NCBI GenBank assembly: GCA_024305405.1
Contig: JAKNDB010000110.1
Location: 2,480,001 to 2,544,000 of the forward strand
Length of the DNA: 64,000 bases
Reading direction: 5' to 3'
DNA from: Dirofilaria immitis
Taxonomy: Eukaryota > Nematoda > Chromadorea > Rhabditida > Onchocercidae
Both the position numbers and the translations under genes were made by a program. Below the pieces are notes generated by a model that saw nothing but the letters and a program-made list of their open reading frames with translations, was not told the origin of the DNA and did no database searches. Below, piece after piece: positions 1-13,360 of this stretch. The first letter of the stretch is position 1. Each line of letters begins with the position of its first letter.

Positions 1-1330
1 TCAATAGCATTCAAAGGTACGAAGAGCAATGTTTAACTTTATATTATTATATGTACATAGCAAAGCAATCATTGATCTATTTCGAGAGGAAATTAATTAG
101 CAAGGATGAAGTATTCATTCCATCAATGATCCATATATTATTCGAATTTATTAAGCCTTAAGTAATAACATACTTTACATCACACTAATTAGTAATTTTA
201 ATCGTCAGGCAACATTAATTTGTATAATTTCAATTCATCCAAAATTTAAATTTCTGAAACCAATTTAGTATTATATTTCATCATAATGCATTGCAAAATG
301 AAAGTTAGTAGAATTGATGAAAAGTTTAGAAAAAGAATTATCAATAATTTGATTTTCTCATATAACATATAATTTAAAAATGGTGAAAAATATTAAATTA
401 ATTTGTTTGTCATTCAAGAAACTGTAACGAAAAGAAAGAACAAAATTTCGGCCGAGTCATCGAAGTATTCGTTTTGATGATAGCACTTTCATAAATGAGT
501 ATTAAAATGCGATTATCCGAACATATAAATTTCATTTCTTTATGAGAAAGTTGAAATTCTATTGAGTATCAAATTACTCATATGGTTGTCGCTGAAAATG
601 ATGAATCTTAATCGAAATTCTTGTCAGGAAATTTTGCTACCAAAATCGGTAAATCGTAAGTCAAATGGTTATGGTTATGATTATTCAACAATAAATTCTA
701 TATAATGAAAAGATTTGGTAACTGCAAAGGTTTGGTTCGATAAAAAGTATGAATTATATGGAAAAATCCTTTTATCTTCCTATAATGTTAAATACTGATG
801 GTGTTAACCTTTGTTGGCATCATAGATAGCTAATATTTATGATTAATAAATTGATATCATCTCATTGTTACTGATTTGATAGTATTTATGATCATGAATC
901 AAATTATCTTATTTATGCTGCTCTGATAGTGTTTATGATCTACGAATGGATAACATCATATTGATGTTGATTCTTAAATATTATCATTTATATCATCGTT
1001 TATTCATCAAGAAAATAATGATTGCTTATTCACATTTTTTTCCAAAAGATTTCGAAGTAATCATTAATTTAACAAATGATACATTTATCATTTGTTGACG
1101 TAAAACATAATAAAAATGGCTTGAAATAATAATAATGAATAATAAATTTTGTGATATATTGTTGTTAAATAAAAAAAAAGTAAAAATTGGAATTGAATTT
1201 TTCTTCTTTTTTTATTTCTTAACTTATCATTTTTATTATTCCAACGTTTTAAGCTGTTTGTTTAAAAAAGAAGCGACATCAATGAATTGAAAATGTTTTG
1301 ATCAAAATATAAGCTGTTTCAGAATTAAGC

Positions 1331-1412
1331 ACTTCATCTTCCGTCTATTTCCGGACATTCATCTCTCATCTATTTCTGAATACTTCATCTTCCGTTTATT
1401 TTCGGACATTCT
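1331..1412. repeat. imperfect ~30-bp direct repeat, two copies
   Basis: A segment beginning ACTTCATCTTCCG and ending GGACATTC occurs at about 1331-1360 and again at about 1382-1412, with two or three differences. A shorter related piece (CATCTATTTC) lies between them. Confidence 0.7.
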
Positions 1413-1443
1413 ATCCGTCTATCCGTTTGCAATAGTATCATCC

Positions 1444-1678
1444 GAATTCGATCATGCATCAAATCATTCTTTTTTTTTTTTGATTACATTATCATTTATT
1501 TACATAACATATTTATATGTATATTTAGTAGAGATTACTTTTTATTTGTTTTTATGATATCTATCTGTGAAGTATCAAGCAAACTTTTGATTTGATGCAT
1601 TGTCGATTTCAGGTGATACTATTCTTTTTTTTTTTTATAAATATGCTATGTAAATAAATGATAATGAAATCAAAAAAA
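1444..1678. repeat. interleaved inverted repeats, MITE-like
   Basis: The arm at about 1470-1515 (T-run, then GATTACATTATCATTT and so on) is repeated in inverted orientation at about 1636-1678 with two mismatches over more than 40 bases. A second pair, 1444-1466 (core GCATCAAATCA) and 1588-1610, is also inverted. The order is A, B, A', B', so this is not one simple hairpin. No transposase is seen. It could be a decayed miniature inverted-repeat element. Confidence 0.55.
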
Positions 1679-4600
1679 TTTTCCTTACAACACAAAATAT
1701 GCAAATTTTAGGTAAGTAATATGACATATTATTAGCAATAAATAAATGAAATGAACGCAATAAATTAATATAAAATTTTATTTAAATATTTTTTCTTTTA
1801 ATTTTAGAGTTAAAGAATTAAAAATAAAATGAATTTAATAATAGATTTTGATACCGTTCACATCAGTTTTTTTTAAAGTATTTTTAAGATGTATATTTAA
1901 GTATGAATTTATTCGTCAAGTTGTTCAATTATGTTTAAGTGATAAATGATGCCAAAATTGATGATTGTATTTTTGATGAAAGTATTATTAGCTTCCTTTT
2001 ATAATCTCCTCTTTCGTCTCCTTCAAAAACAAATTACGTTTTTGCTAATTCATTCCATCATCATATTAGCTTGATAATTTCTTGATACTAGATGGAATGA
2101 TAATTTGAAAATATTCGAAATCAGTAACTCGCTCGTTATCAGTTTGCCAGTAAGTTATTGATTTACAGGGTGTTGTTGATTTCATTAACAAAAATGTGGA
2201 GGACACAGCTGTGATATTAACTAATTTTACTGCTTTCATTAATCACAAAAATTTTAGTACTCTTTTTTAGTACTCCTTTTTTGGATGAAAATGAAAATAA
2301 GTGGAAGGAAGGCAGATAGAGAGAAGTGACATTGGTCTAAGCGACGTGGTAGCAGATGTTCGTGAAAACAATTTCGAGTTTCAGAGGAATGTAAAACGAA
2401 ATTCCCAGCCTGGTTTTTTTTTTGCTTTTTTTTTAACCTTCTCTTTTCCGTTGTCTCCATTCCCTCTCTTTTCTTATTTCCTTCTTACCCATCCTTTTTC
2501 CCAACTTTTACCCTCCCTCTTACCCATCCTTTTTTTTTCAAACCTTCATGCATTTTTTTTTTGTCCAACTTGCTCATATACCATTGGCCACACCCAACTT
2601 AATTTGTATAAGATGAATATTTGCCTGAGCGTAGTTATGGATTAAGCAATTTAAGATGTCCTTCCATTTAATGTACTTAATAACTGATTGTTTCCATTCT
2701 TATTCATATTACCTCCCTCATAGATTAATACAATCTTTTCCATTTCTTTTTACTTCAATTATTTTTTTTTTTATCAATAAGTCATACATACTGTAATTAT
2801 GACTTATTAGTTAATTGAATTAGAACGATCAAATTGATTTCAAAAAAAAAAATACGAATAATTTATTCTATTTAAAATTTGATACCGTAACCTTCGATAA
2901 ATAAAATTGATTAGAATTATTATCTAATTATAATTGGATAATTTATTTTGATTAAAAGAATAAAGTTAGATATGTAATATAAGCTAGTAATAATCAATTT
3001 AATCAATTTCTCTGATTAAATTGATTATTTATCAAATCTTATAATATTGTATTATCATTTATCAAATCTCATTATAAAATAAGAAATTATTGAACGATTT
3101 GATATATGATATTATTTTCTTCCATTTTTTTACATTGCTTAAAAATAATAAGCAATAAATGAATGCATGCATTCTCGTCTTTCATTTATGTATGTATTAT
3201 GCAACAGCATTCTTGAAGAAATCGAGAAGTAGAAAAATGATTAAATTTTCAACTGGATTAACATTTTTACGTAATTTAAGAGCTTCTTGCTTAATGATAA
3301 ACTATAAGCTTTTCATTTAATTTACTCATTTCACGTTTAGCGAAAAAATAAAAAACAAAGTTATAGCGATACGATATCATATCATAATAAAGTTTCTTTC
3401 ATTTAGTATTAGAAAAAAAAAAATTTTTTTTCGACGATTATTTGAAGACGAAAAATATAAATTTCTTTTTCTTCTCTTTAAAATTTTTTACCGTAATTCT
3501 TGTCAAAATGAAATTTTTCTCTCAATCCATTTTCATTTGATGCATTTGAATAGAACTAAAAATATCATAATTTGATAAGCTCACAAAACTTGAATAAATT
3601 TATTATTATATCATTTGAAATAATATGACTATTCCTTTAAATTTTATTCGTTCATTTGTGACTAATTTCTTCAGCATTTAGAAGATAAAAATAGGAATTA
3701 ATAGCATTAATTGTTTCCTATTATTCATATTCATAATGTCAAAAAATTAGCTTGCAAATAAATGCATACTTATTTATACCTATGATTTTATTGCAAATAA
3801 TAATCTAAACTATTTATTAATTCTTTCAAATGTCAATAAATTAAAGTTAAAGTTTATATTTGACGATTTGAGAAGCAAGAAAATAATATATCTATGAAAT
3901 ATAAATACAAGTGCTGAAGAAGCTAATAAAAAATAATGAATATATGCTGCTGAACAGGTAAATGATAATTAAAAGATAAGTTAAAAATATGATAATTGAT
4001 TTAGCAGATATAAAATGATAATTAATAAGATACAAGGAAAATGTATAAAAATGAAAAAAAAAAATCCCTCATACCTATTAAGCTTTTGTAATACCTTCTG
4101 AATAAATTATACTTATCTTTCAAGAAATTTTAAGTCAAAAGCAAAAGTATTTTAAAAAGACGAATGCATGATATCGTTTTAAATAATATTTTCTATTGTC
4201 ACTTCAAAAGCAATTAATATTCTCAAAAAGTCCATGTTTCAATAGAAAAAACTAAGTTAAGGATATTTTTAATGAATTGATTATTAAGAATGAAGGACAA
4301 ATGCAAAAATATCTGATAATATACAAATATGAAATGTGAATAGTAGGATCTTTACATATATCAAAACTTAATTGATCAAACTTTTCATCTAAAGTTCTAT
4401 TTTTTCTCTTTGTATTTTCTCTATTTTCTATCAGATAATTCTCTACTATTACTTACTAATTATCATAAAGTAAAGAAAAATGAATTAGTTATATATAAGG
4501 ATGTGTAGGAATGTGAAATATTGAAGTTAAGTGCATCAAATTGTTATTTCATTTATTATAAAATAAAATTGAAATTATAGTGATAGTATGATAATTTAAG

Positions 4601-5904
4601 AACCAAAATATGCTTCAAATATATGCTATGAGCTTTTTTTTTTTTTTCTAAACGTATAGTATTTTGTAAAGATTTATAGAAATTTTCAGAAAAAAAAAAA
4701 CACAGAAATTTGAAATGAATTAAAAGATTTGTGTAATAAGAAATTTTGGTATTACTTAATTTTGATTACTAAATTTTGAGATTGTTAAACTCTTAAAAAA
4801 AAGAAAAAGACAAAATAATGTTTTAGTGAAATGGAAATCCATAGCTGATCATAATGTGTCCTTTTTATTCCTCCTTCCATCACATCTATCTATATATAAC
4901 AACTACTACTCAGTTAATTCAACAGCTTAAGGCTTAATTTTGGCAAGAAACGGAAAAATTCCTTCCTTAGTCTAGCAAATATTTTAAATCAGGCACTATA
5001 CTTTTAGGAATTATTTTGTCCATCTTGAGAATTTATTTGATTTCAAAACTAATCAATATATCATTAACGTATTTCTTCTATTATTTGACCTCAGCGTGTT
5101 TTAGATAGTAAATATAAAAAAATTAAAATTATTCATATCAAAGCTTTATTCATATACCGTATATCAATTGTTCCATATTTAATGAAAAATATGCTTAATT
5201 AGGAAATTTAAACGAATAAATAATATGTTTATAGTAGTTGAATCACTTTCAATCATCAAACAACAATTTAGACTCATTTTTAGCCAAAAATTGTCTATTT
5301 TGTTAACTTCAGGCTAGAAAGATAATCATAAAATTATGCCAAGTTAATTAGTCATGAAATTCATTGCATTTAAGGCTCATGTATTTGAATTCTTGTAAAA
5401 TTTACAGGAATGAAATGATAAATGAATACTTCTATAATGCCGTTAGAAATGCGTCTGTTACACAGATGCGAGATTGCATTGGCCAAAAATGCAGTTAAGT
5501 GATTGTTTAAGCAATTTGGCAACATTGGTAGCATTCGAGAAAAAGGAATTGAACAATGTCCGACAAATCTTTCATGTCTGTCATTTTCATTTTAATTTGT
5601 ATAATTCTCATTTGAAATATCATTGTTCTACTGAAATTGTCAAACAAAGCACATTCTTTGTAACGATAATTAATAATAAAAAGATAGAAAAAAAATACAT
5701 TTTCTATTTTACGATGCTAAGCTAAAATTAGATTGTTATTCCTGAAATGCTATTTCAGTATAAATCTTTCTTAACAATATCATCTCATCATGCCTAGGCT
5801 GGGAAAAAAAAATAAAAGAACATTCCCGTGAAATATTCGTAATCCATCAAATATTTTACTCAGAAAAAAAATTAAAAATGGAATTTAAATTTAAATAATC
5901 TTAG

Positions 5905-8276
5905 TGCCGCAATATATCCATAATAGTGGTTATGATAGTGCCTGCGGCCAAGTGGAAAAGCAAATTAATCAATTCGCAATGCCAATGCTACAGTTATTAT
6001 GTCTTTCGGGAAATATTCTAAATTTGTTCATCTATCGATTACCTTACTTTCAAGGTAGCACATCGGTTCATTTCCTTAAAGTGAAAGCTTATGCCAATTT
6101 GGTATTTGTTGAATCCAGACTTCTTGAGGTTAGTTTTTAAAAAGTTTTACAAAATGATATAGCAATAATTGAAATTTTGAAAAAGATAATTTCTAAAGTT
6201 TTTGAATATTCCAGAATTTTTGAACATTTGAATGTAATATAAATGAAATATAAAATTTAAAAGAATTTTGCCAGGTGATACACGCATGGACTGTGAATGC
6301 TGACCCTTCATTTGAACCATTTTATTGGTACACAAACCATATGTCATTGCAGCAGCTAGCATAAGCGGTACAGTATCCACATGGTTTGTCATAACATCTT
6401 CATTTTTGATGGGATTAAATTTAAATTCAAACTTAGGCTACGATGGATTATCTTTCATCAAACAATTATTATGTCATTTTATATTAATATCAAGCCGCCG
6501 ATTGATTTCAGTGTTGCAAATTTGATCATATCAGTTTTACAATAATTCAATTGTTAATAATATTACAAAATTCTCGATCATACAGCATTTTCTTCATTAA
6601 TAACCTAAACCTGTATGAAAAATAGTACGTCAGTAATTCTAATTAATTTCAGGATGACATTAGTGATAACAATTGAAACAGTGCTCTGTGTACTATTACC
6701 ATTTCATTTTCGTCATATTTGCACTAAACGAATAAGTTTAATAATACTACTTGGCTTCGTGCTATGCGGAATTTTCTTACACATACCATTTATATTCATT
6801 CAAACAGTTATCAGTAGCCCGATACTGAAAGAATTGGATAGTCGACAATATAATAGGTTTTTAAAAAATAAATTAATATTTACATTTGATTTTCGCTTCT
6901 TTAAATAATTCAATTCTATTCTATTTTATATTTTTACATTTTAATTAAATTTGCAATTTAATCAGATGTTATTGGATCACCAATCAATATTTTATGCAAA
7001 CATATAAGGGACCATTTTATGAATATGTACAAAAAACATATTATTGGTTGCAAATAACACTCTCTATCCTTATTCCAAATATCGCCATGCTTGCATGTTC
7101 TATATTAATCGTCATGCGATTTAGTTTCAAGGTAATTTACCTGCTTGATTTGTCAACAACAATAATACATCATAAATACATTTATTGAAGTTGGTCATCT
7201 ATTTTCATTTGTCAAATTAAATTAAATTAAAATAAACCTATCCAATCATTGTTGTTATCATTGATTCTTTAAAAGTTGAAAAAAGTATGTTGCTAACGAT
7301 GCCTAGTTAATTAAATATTATGTGTGATATACTTTAATTGAAATTCATGAGTTAATCATTAAAATTATTACTGACGAAATTGATGAGTAACATTCGTTGA
7401 AATAAATAATGATTTAAATTTCATGGTCGATATTGAGAAAGTTGATGATGAATTGCTTCTTATAGTTTTGAAATGGAAACGCTCGAATGATGAATGTTCT
7501 TAACTCTCTTAATATGATTAAGAGAAAATTATAGTAGGTATGAAATTATCAAGCAGTATTTCAGCATCATGGCGAATCATTTAGTCAACGTCGAAAATGT
7601 GTGATTAGAATGACCGTTGCAACAACATTATCACATCTTCTACTAGAAGGACCAGCATTACTGACATTTTGCTGCTGTTGCAAGAAAAGGTTATCGCTTA
7701 ATTAAAAGTATAAAATGAGAAAAGGATCGTTAGTCGTTAATATAAATATCAACAAAAAACAAATACTTTTTTTTCGAAATTCTATTCGAAATTTAATTCT
7801 TTCTTAATTTAAAATATTAAAATCAATATTTTTAAAGTTTAATTTAATCTAAAAAAAAGAAAAAAAAACTTGCAAAAATTTGATATGCATAATGAAATCT
7901 AAATATGATATGATTAAAATACTTAAAATGATTAGCGTTATGATTTATCTTGTTCAAGAATAAATTATTAAATACGAAAAAAATTTTTATTTTTAAAGGC
8001 GCAGATAGCTCAGATCATGGCAATAACATTTGTATATTAGCGCATGGTAATAATCTGTTATCAGTAGTTAATGCTGCTACGCCATTCTTCGTATTTCTTG
8101 CATTCAATGAGCAGTTTCGTCGTATGTCATTAGTATTCATACAAGTTCATCTCGTACCCCGAAGATTCATGAAGAAAGAATCTGTACCAACACATAAGTT
8201 ACAAGGTATTAGTTCTTCTGTAAAATTGGTCAACAACAACAATAGCCCATTGCCAAGTACCTATACACATTTATAG
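5905..8276 (+). CDS. class A (rhodopsin-like) GPCR, probably peptide type
   Basis: Seven-helix receptor spread over about six exons: 5905-6124, 6273-6387, 6653-6856, 6966-7131, 7565-7689 and about 8014-8276. TM1 carries a GN motif (GNILNLFIYRL). TM2 and a loop follow (VKAYANLVFVESRLLE). TM3 is HKPYVIAAASISGTVSTWF, continuing in the next exon as TIETVLCVLLPFHFRHIC, where ET stands in the DRY/ERY position. A conserved loop cysteine (CYWI) precedes TM5. TM6 includes RMTVATTLSHLLLEGPALL. TM7 is NNLLSVVNAATPFFVFLAF, with NAATPFF replacing NPxxY. One base is missing near 6329, between the FEPFYW and HKPYV segments, so the frame breaks there, and some splice phases do not fit cleanly. The first exon and start codon were not found. 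The ligand is unknown; the overall form resembles nematode neuropeptide receptors. Confidence 0.72.
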
Positions 8277-9615
8277 AATTAATTATTCTAATTCTTATAC
8301 CCTTTATTAAATGCGCCTTTTTTTTCTTTTTCTTCTTTTTTTTTTACAAAATAGGGCACTATTTGTTAGCAATTATGGTTTGTTGCCTTTCAGTCCTTTT
8401 TTTTTAGAATATGAAAAAGGATTTTGTCACTTTGATGAAATTCTTTTTCTATCACTTTGATGATACTTGCTTTGAATTAACACTGTATAATTAAGGTTTA
8501 AAGGAATAAACACGAATACTATTAGATCAAAAATGAAGGATATTGTATGAGCACATAATTTAATGTAGTAACTATGTTAACAAAAATAAAAAAAAAAAAA
8601 AACTGCTGGCTAAAATTAATTTGTTTAGTAATTATTGTTCATTCGATCATTTTGTTCGTTGATTATATTTTGTTTGATTTGTTCAATGATAATTTGATTT
8701 TAATCTAATCGAATTTATCAAGTTCGATTAGTATCATTCGTTCATTTTTGCTTGTTCTTAATATTTGTTACATTGATATAAACAGCTTTTCAATCGTGCT
8801 TATCACGTCTGATCACTTATTACTATTATTATTATTATCTTATCTTTTTTTCCCACGTTACTTTATGCAGAAGAAAAGTTAATTTCTATAAACTTATTAG
8901 CTATCAGAAAGTATAAATTTACATTGAAGAAAAAAATAGATTCAATTTATTCATTCAGATTCTTGACATAAGTCTGGTAAATGTTCTCAGATTACTGAAA
9001 AGTTTTTATCAAATGCAAAAATCATTATGATACAAAAGAATGAACAGAGTATTTATGATTTAAGGCATTAATTAACTGCATCAGATTACTTTATCGTTAT
9101 GAAAGAGATATGAATGTACAAAGAGAAGCAGAAGATTCACAATTGTCTATTTCACTTTCTCATATTCCTACATTTCTCCCTTACCTGTTTAAATTTTCAA
9201 CCTTTTTATTCGTTCCAAATTTCTCAACTTGTTATAATATAGGAATTTAAAAAAGAGAGAAAAAAAAGCATGAGCATAATGCAAATAATCAGGAAAAAAA
9301 TTCTCAAATGATAGGTAGATAATTGAGAGTTTAGGATAATAATGATACAAAAAATAAGTATAATCGATGATAAGTGCTGATTTATTAAAATATATAATCT
9401 ATAATGATAATATTACTAAAAATTAAATGATCAAAATAATATATATAGTATTATAGATAAGATTAACGATAAAACAAATGGTTAAATGAATTTTTGGTAG
9501 AAATGAATTCATTACGTTAGCATAAAAATTTTTGTTTCTATTATTTATATGCCTCTAACTAAATGATTTTCTTTTTTCCTTTTAATTTGATATTGAAATG
9601 ATACATAATATAAAT

Positions 9616-9655
<40 letters not shown>

Positions 9656-9786
9656 CATAAAAATTTTGTTTCTATTATTTATATGCCTCTAACTAAATGA
9701 TTTTCTTTTTTTCCTATATATATATATATATATGTAGAGAACAATATATAAAATTCATACTTAATTATACTTTAATTTTTTCCGAT
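8277..9786. other. intergenic, AT-rich
   Basis: No coding exon seen. It holds (AT)n tracts and a 62-bp direct repeat described separately. Confidence 0.5.
9518..9735. repeat. 62-bp direct repeat separated by (AT)n
   Basis: A segment starting TAGCATAAAAATTTT and ending near TTTTCCT is present at about 9518-9580 and again at about 9653-9715, differing only in homopolymer lengths. A TATATA microsatellite occupies about 9622-9654, and a second one follows the second copy. This looks like slippage or unequal exchange anchored on the (AT)n tract. Confidence 0.85.
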
Positions 9787-10572
9787 TTAGAAATTTTTAT
9801 AAGGCAAGAACTTGCCCGATAATACAAGTGATACTCGATCACCTGCTTCATTTTTCACGTGCAACGGTTAGATTAAAATCAATTGCACTCATTATACCAT
9901 CACCAAATTCTTCCACAATTAACTCCTTGATCGTTGGTCCATAGACTGATATCACCTTAACATTTTATTAAAATTTAATTTCATATGACAATTTAATCCT
10001 TTTTTTCTCTACTGTTGCAAGAATTTTGTCATTTTTGATACAACTCAGACTTCGATACTAAGTTTTATAGTTTTGATACAAAGATAATACCGTTGGCGTC
10101 TTCAAAATGATAATGAAATTTCTCTCAAATCAACAACAGCGGTTTTTCTGATAACATTTCCTCTCTCATTTTCATATTGTTTCCATTTTTTGTAGTAGCA
10201 CAAAATATAGACAGAAAAAATTTTATAATTAAATAAATTTACAAACAAGTAAAAATATTTTAATAAAAATGATATGATCGAATAACCTCATGCAATCGAT
10301 AAAGAACTGGATCAGAGGAATTCCTGGTGTACCTTTTGAGGTACTGTTTGAAGCCATGAAAGAGCACTTTCTGGCAAATCAAATATTTCAGCAACTTTTT
10401 CCGCTTGTTTCTTTGACATGGTCATTTGACCTAAACATGCTGCAGTTGTCCATTCTTTGCTTTTACCAATTTTCTCCGCTACTGATTTCCATGTGATACC
10501 TTTTGGACTTTTACTGCCAAAATATGATTTGTTACTTCTTCTCGAGATTTCATCATTTCAGCAGATAACAAT
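9787..10572 (-). CDS. cyanase (cyanate hydratase), frame-broken
   Basis: The minus strand encodes a cyanase, which converts cyanate plus bicarbonate to ammonia and CO2. Exon at 10572-10287 encodes the N-terminal helical domain (SPKGITWKSVAEKIGKSKEW, then AACLGQMTMSKKQAEKVAEIF) and the start of the catalytic domain (KGTPGIP, DPVLYRLHEV). Exon at 9955-9787 encodes VYGPTIKELIVEEFGDGIMS followed by AIDFNLTVARE and ends SGKFLPYKNF-stop, the family's typical C-terminus. The family's catalytic Arg, Glu and Ser (R and E in YRLHEV, S in GIMSAIDF) are all present. The intron joins in phase (GAG|GTG). Four single-base frame breaks occur, near 10509-10512, 10334-10337, 10309-10317 and 9851-9855; three are at homopolymers. 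An upstream start exon may lie at 10997-10961 (starting MRRSIANVLEGS, good GTAATT donor), but its phase is off by one base. It may be a functional gene with assembly errors or a recent pseudogene. The family call is secure; functionality is open. Confidence 0.85.
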
Positions 10573-12480
10573 CTAAAAAATATAACTCTCGCAAAAAAAA
10601 AAATAGAATGAATTTCTAAATTGAAGTTTACGCCTAAAATTTTATCAATTCAGATAATCACTCATATAAAAAATTACATAATTATTTTACAATTCTTAAA
10701 TTCAATTACTATTTTAATGCAACAATAATCTTTCTCTTTGCCATCTCTTGCTATTTCAATTTAAAATCCCTAATATTGGAATTTAAAAAAAAAAAAAAGA
10801 GAGAAAGAAGTAAATCGATGATTAGATCAATTACGCATACTTTTTTACGAAATTCTGATAAAAACAAATAATTGAATAAAATATTTAGAAAAAAAAATTA
10901 TTCCAAATGAACAAACAGAATCTGAAAAGTTCATCTATTTGAAAATATATAACGAATTACCGGATCCTTCGAGAACATTTGCAATGCTCCGTCTCATTTC
11001 TTCCGTCAAGATTTACGCGAAATGTGATACCAAAATAATAAATAGAGTAGAGACGATGTAAGAGAAAGAGTAAACGAATTTTCAAATGAGCCACTAATGA
11101 AATGAATAGATATAATTCAAGAGAAAAGAATTTTTGTGTAAAGTAAAGTAAAATTTGAAAGGAGAAGCCGTGCTGATTGAAAACAATTGTTTGTGAGATA
11201 TTTTTTAATTAGAATTTTCAGGCTATGAAGTTTGATGATACTGCAACAGCTGATATACTCAGATCGATAATGATAATGTTCATGGAGATAAATAATATGA
11301 AAATTATTGATAATAGGATATTAGCAATATTAGCAAACTAATAATAATAATTTATAATTCGTAATTTTTATTCATTTAAAATAATGTAAATGAGAAAGTC
11401 TTCCCGCTTTAATCTATCAATTTCAAAATACTTTCCCTTTTTTTTATATTTCGAAAGAATAATTAAAAAGCATTAAAATAACAATCATTCATGAAAGATT
11501 CCCGAATAATAGATTTTATTTCATATCGCTGTTTCCAACTTTCCTTGATAACAAATAAATTTCAAGCAACGAATAAATCATTCATGTCAATATCATTGAT
11601 TAAAAAAATTGGAACTATTTGCCCTGATCATTGAAATTCAAATTTATGAATAAAGAAAAAAAACACAATTGTTTCATGATTTTTCATTACACAGTTTCAG
11701 TAGACAATCCTTGATCCTATTTTGCATGTATGCGTAAGATCAATAAGTAAAAAAAATCAAGAAGATCTGATATTTCTGTTGGAAAAACAGCAGCTGCATT
11801 ATCAAAAATTGAAATAATCAAATAATGAGATCAGGTATATTTTATATTCCGTTTTCAATAATCGAAAATCCATTCGGATACATCATTTGACAAATATTTC
11901 GTAGCGAATTCATCCGAACAACAGATCACAATTTTTTCATTTAATCGATGGTCGACTACTTCCTGAAGTCTCTTTGAACAGTTGTAAACTTTCTATCAAC
12001 TCATTTCTGAAGGCATATGACATAGGCATAGATGAAATGGAAACATATAAGATGAGTTAAGTTTCGCCTTCCTCTAGTAAATATCAACGGTCGAGTGGTA
12101 ATTAATCAATTATTATTTTTCGATTTTCAAGTTTCAATAAAATGCTTCCAAATGTTTCGCTTTTTTTTGTTATTCCTTTAATAATCATCAAATTGTATCG
12201 TTCTTTCTGATTTTGTAATATTTTCATCTTTTGCTAACATTTTGCTTCAATTTTTTTTTTTAAATATTAGTTTTTAGACTTAAATGTATACAATTGAATG
12301 ATAATAAATTACAGGTAAACAACTAAACAAAGGTATTTCTCAATAAATTTAATGATTTCTGATTTTATCATTGATATACAAAATAAGTGTTGTCTTTAGC
12401 ATAGATAATCATAATATATATCTGAGCGATAAAAACAAAATTTTTAAACCTTAACCTTGAATTTATTGCATATATGTATG
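10573..12480. other. intergenic or cyanase 5' region
   Basis: Apart from the possible cyanase start exon at 10961-10997 (minus strand), nothing coding is recognised. Confidence 0.45.
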
Positions 12481-12487
12481 TATTATG

Positions 12488-12500
12488 ATGTTGTGTGTAT

Positions 12501-12537
<37 letters not shown>

Positions 12538-12722
12538 GTAGATGCTATATGTATCTGTGTGTGTGCATGTCAATATATGCGAATGTCGTCTGTGTCAGTG
12601 TGTGTCAATGTGTGTCAGTATGTATCAATGTGTATGTGTGCGTGTGTGTAAGTGTATGTGTGTGTGTATGTGTATGTGTGTATGTGTGTGTGTGTATGTG
12701 TGTGTTTGTGTGCTGCATGTGT
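12488..12722. repeat. (TG)n compound microsatellite
   Basis: About 230 bases of TG/GTGT interrupted by TGTA, TGTC and TGCG units. Long open frames across it in several frames are artefacts of the repeat. Confidence 0.95.
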
Positions 12723-13360
12723 TCCAATGCGTCAAATTATTAATTATTAGTAATAGAATCATATATATCGAAATTTTAAAACCTAAATAAGAAGATCACA
12801 AAAGAAAGTATTATTTGAACTATTCAATATTTTCCTTTCAATCTATCTTGAACGAAAACTGTGGTAAGGTTTCTTCAACTCTCGACTTTTATCACTTTTC
12901 TTCATAATATTGAATGGAATAAATTTGAAATTTGCAAAAGTTCCAAATTCGAATTTAAACATTCGAAAATAATATCAGGATTATAATCAGGAAATTCTAC
13001 TCGAAGATTAAGATTTGACTAACAACTATCTCTCAGTATGCTGATTTCATTTCAGTCGCTTATCTGAGATGCTTAGTTTTTCATATCGGCACTTTGCGCT
13101 ATGTAGCATATTTGTAATGGATGAGCTGGAACTTAAGCGCTCTTCCACATCTAGAATAGCAGATATGATAATGTTGATGATGAGACCTGTGTTAACTCTC
13201 CCCTCTCCCACTCTTCTCCTCCCCGGCGATTGTAATATTTTCGATAAATAGTGAATGTAGTCCATCTTGCCTCCCTCATGATTGTATGGTGACCTTTCTT
13301 CCCTTTCTCAACCATTCTGAATTACACTGATGACACTTCCTTTTGAACCTTACACATTCG

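Larger units (their letters stand above)
1..5904. other. gene-poor AT-rich region
   Basis: No exon with a recognisable protein was seen here. Open stretches on both strands are short and made of homopolymer or low-complexity codons. The segment contains a pair of short direct repeats near 1331-1412 and an inverted-repeat structure at 1444-1678, both listed separately. The last part may hold the 5' exon of the GPCR that starts being recognisable at 5905, but no convincing start exon was found. Confidence 0.5.

Noticed and set aside
5474..5725. 83-codon plus-strand open frame as the GPCR first exon
   Set aside because: No signal or N-terminal receptor features, no clear donor into 5905, and the composition is AT-driven.
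12457..12790. Cys/Val-rich open frames
   Set aside because: Same cause: (TG)n repeat read in three frames.
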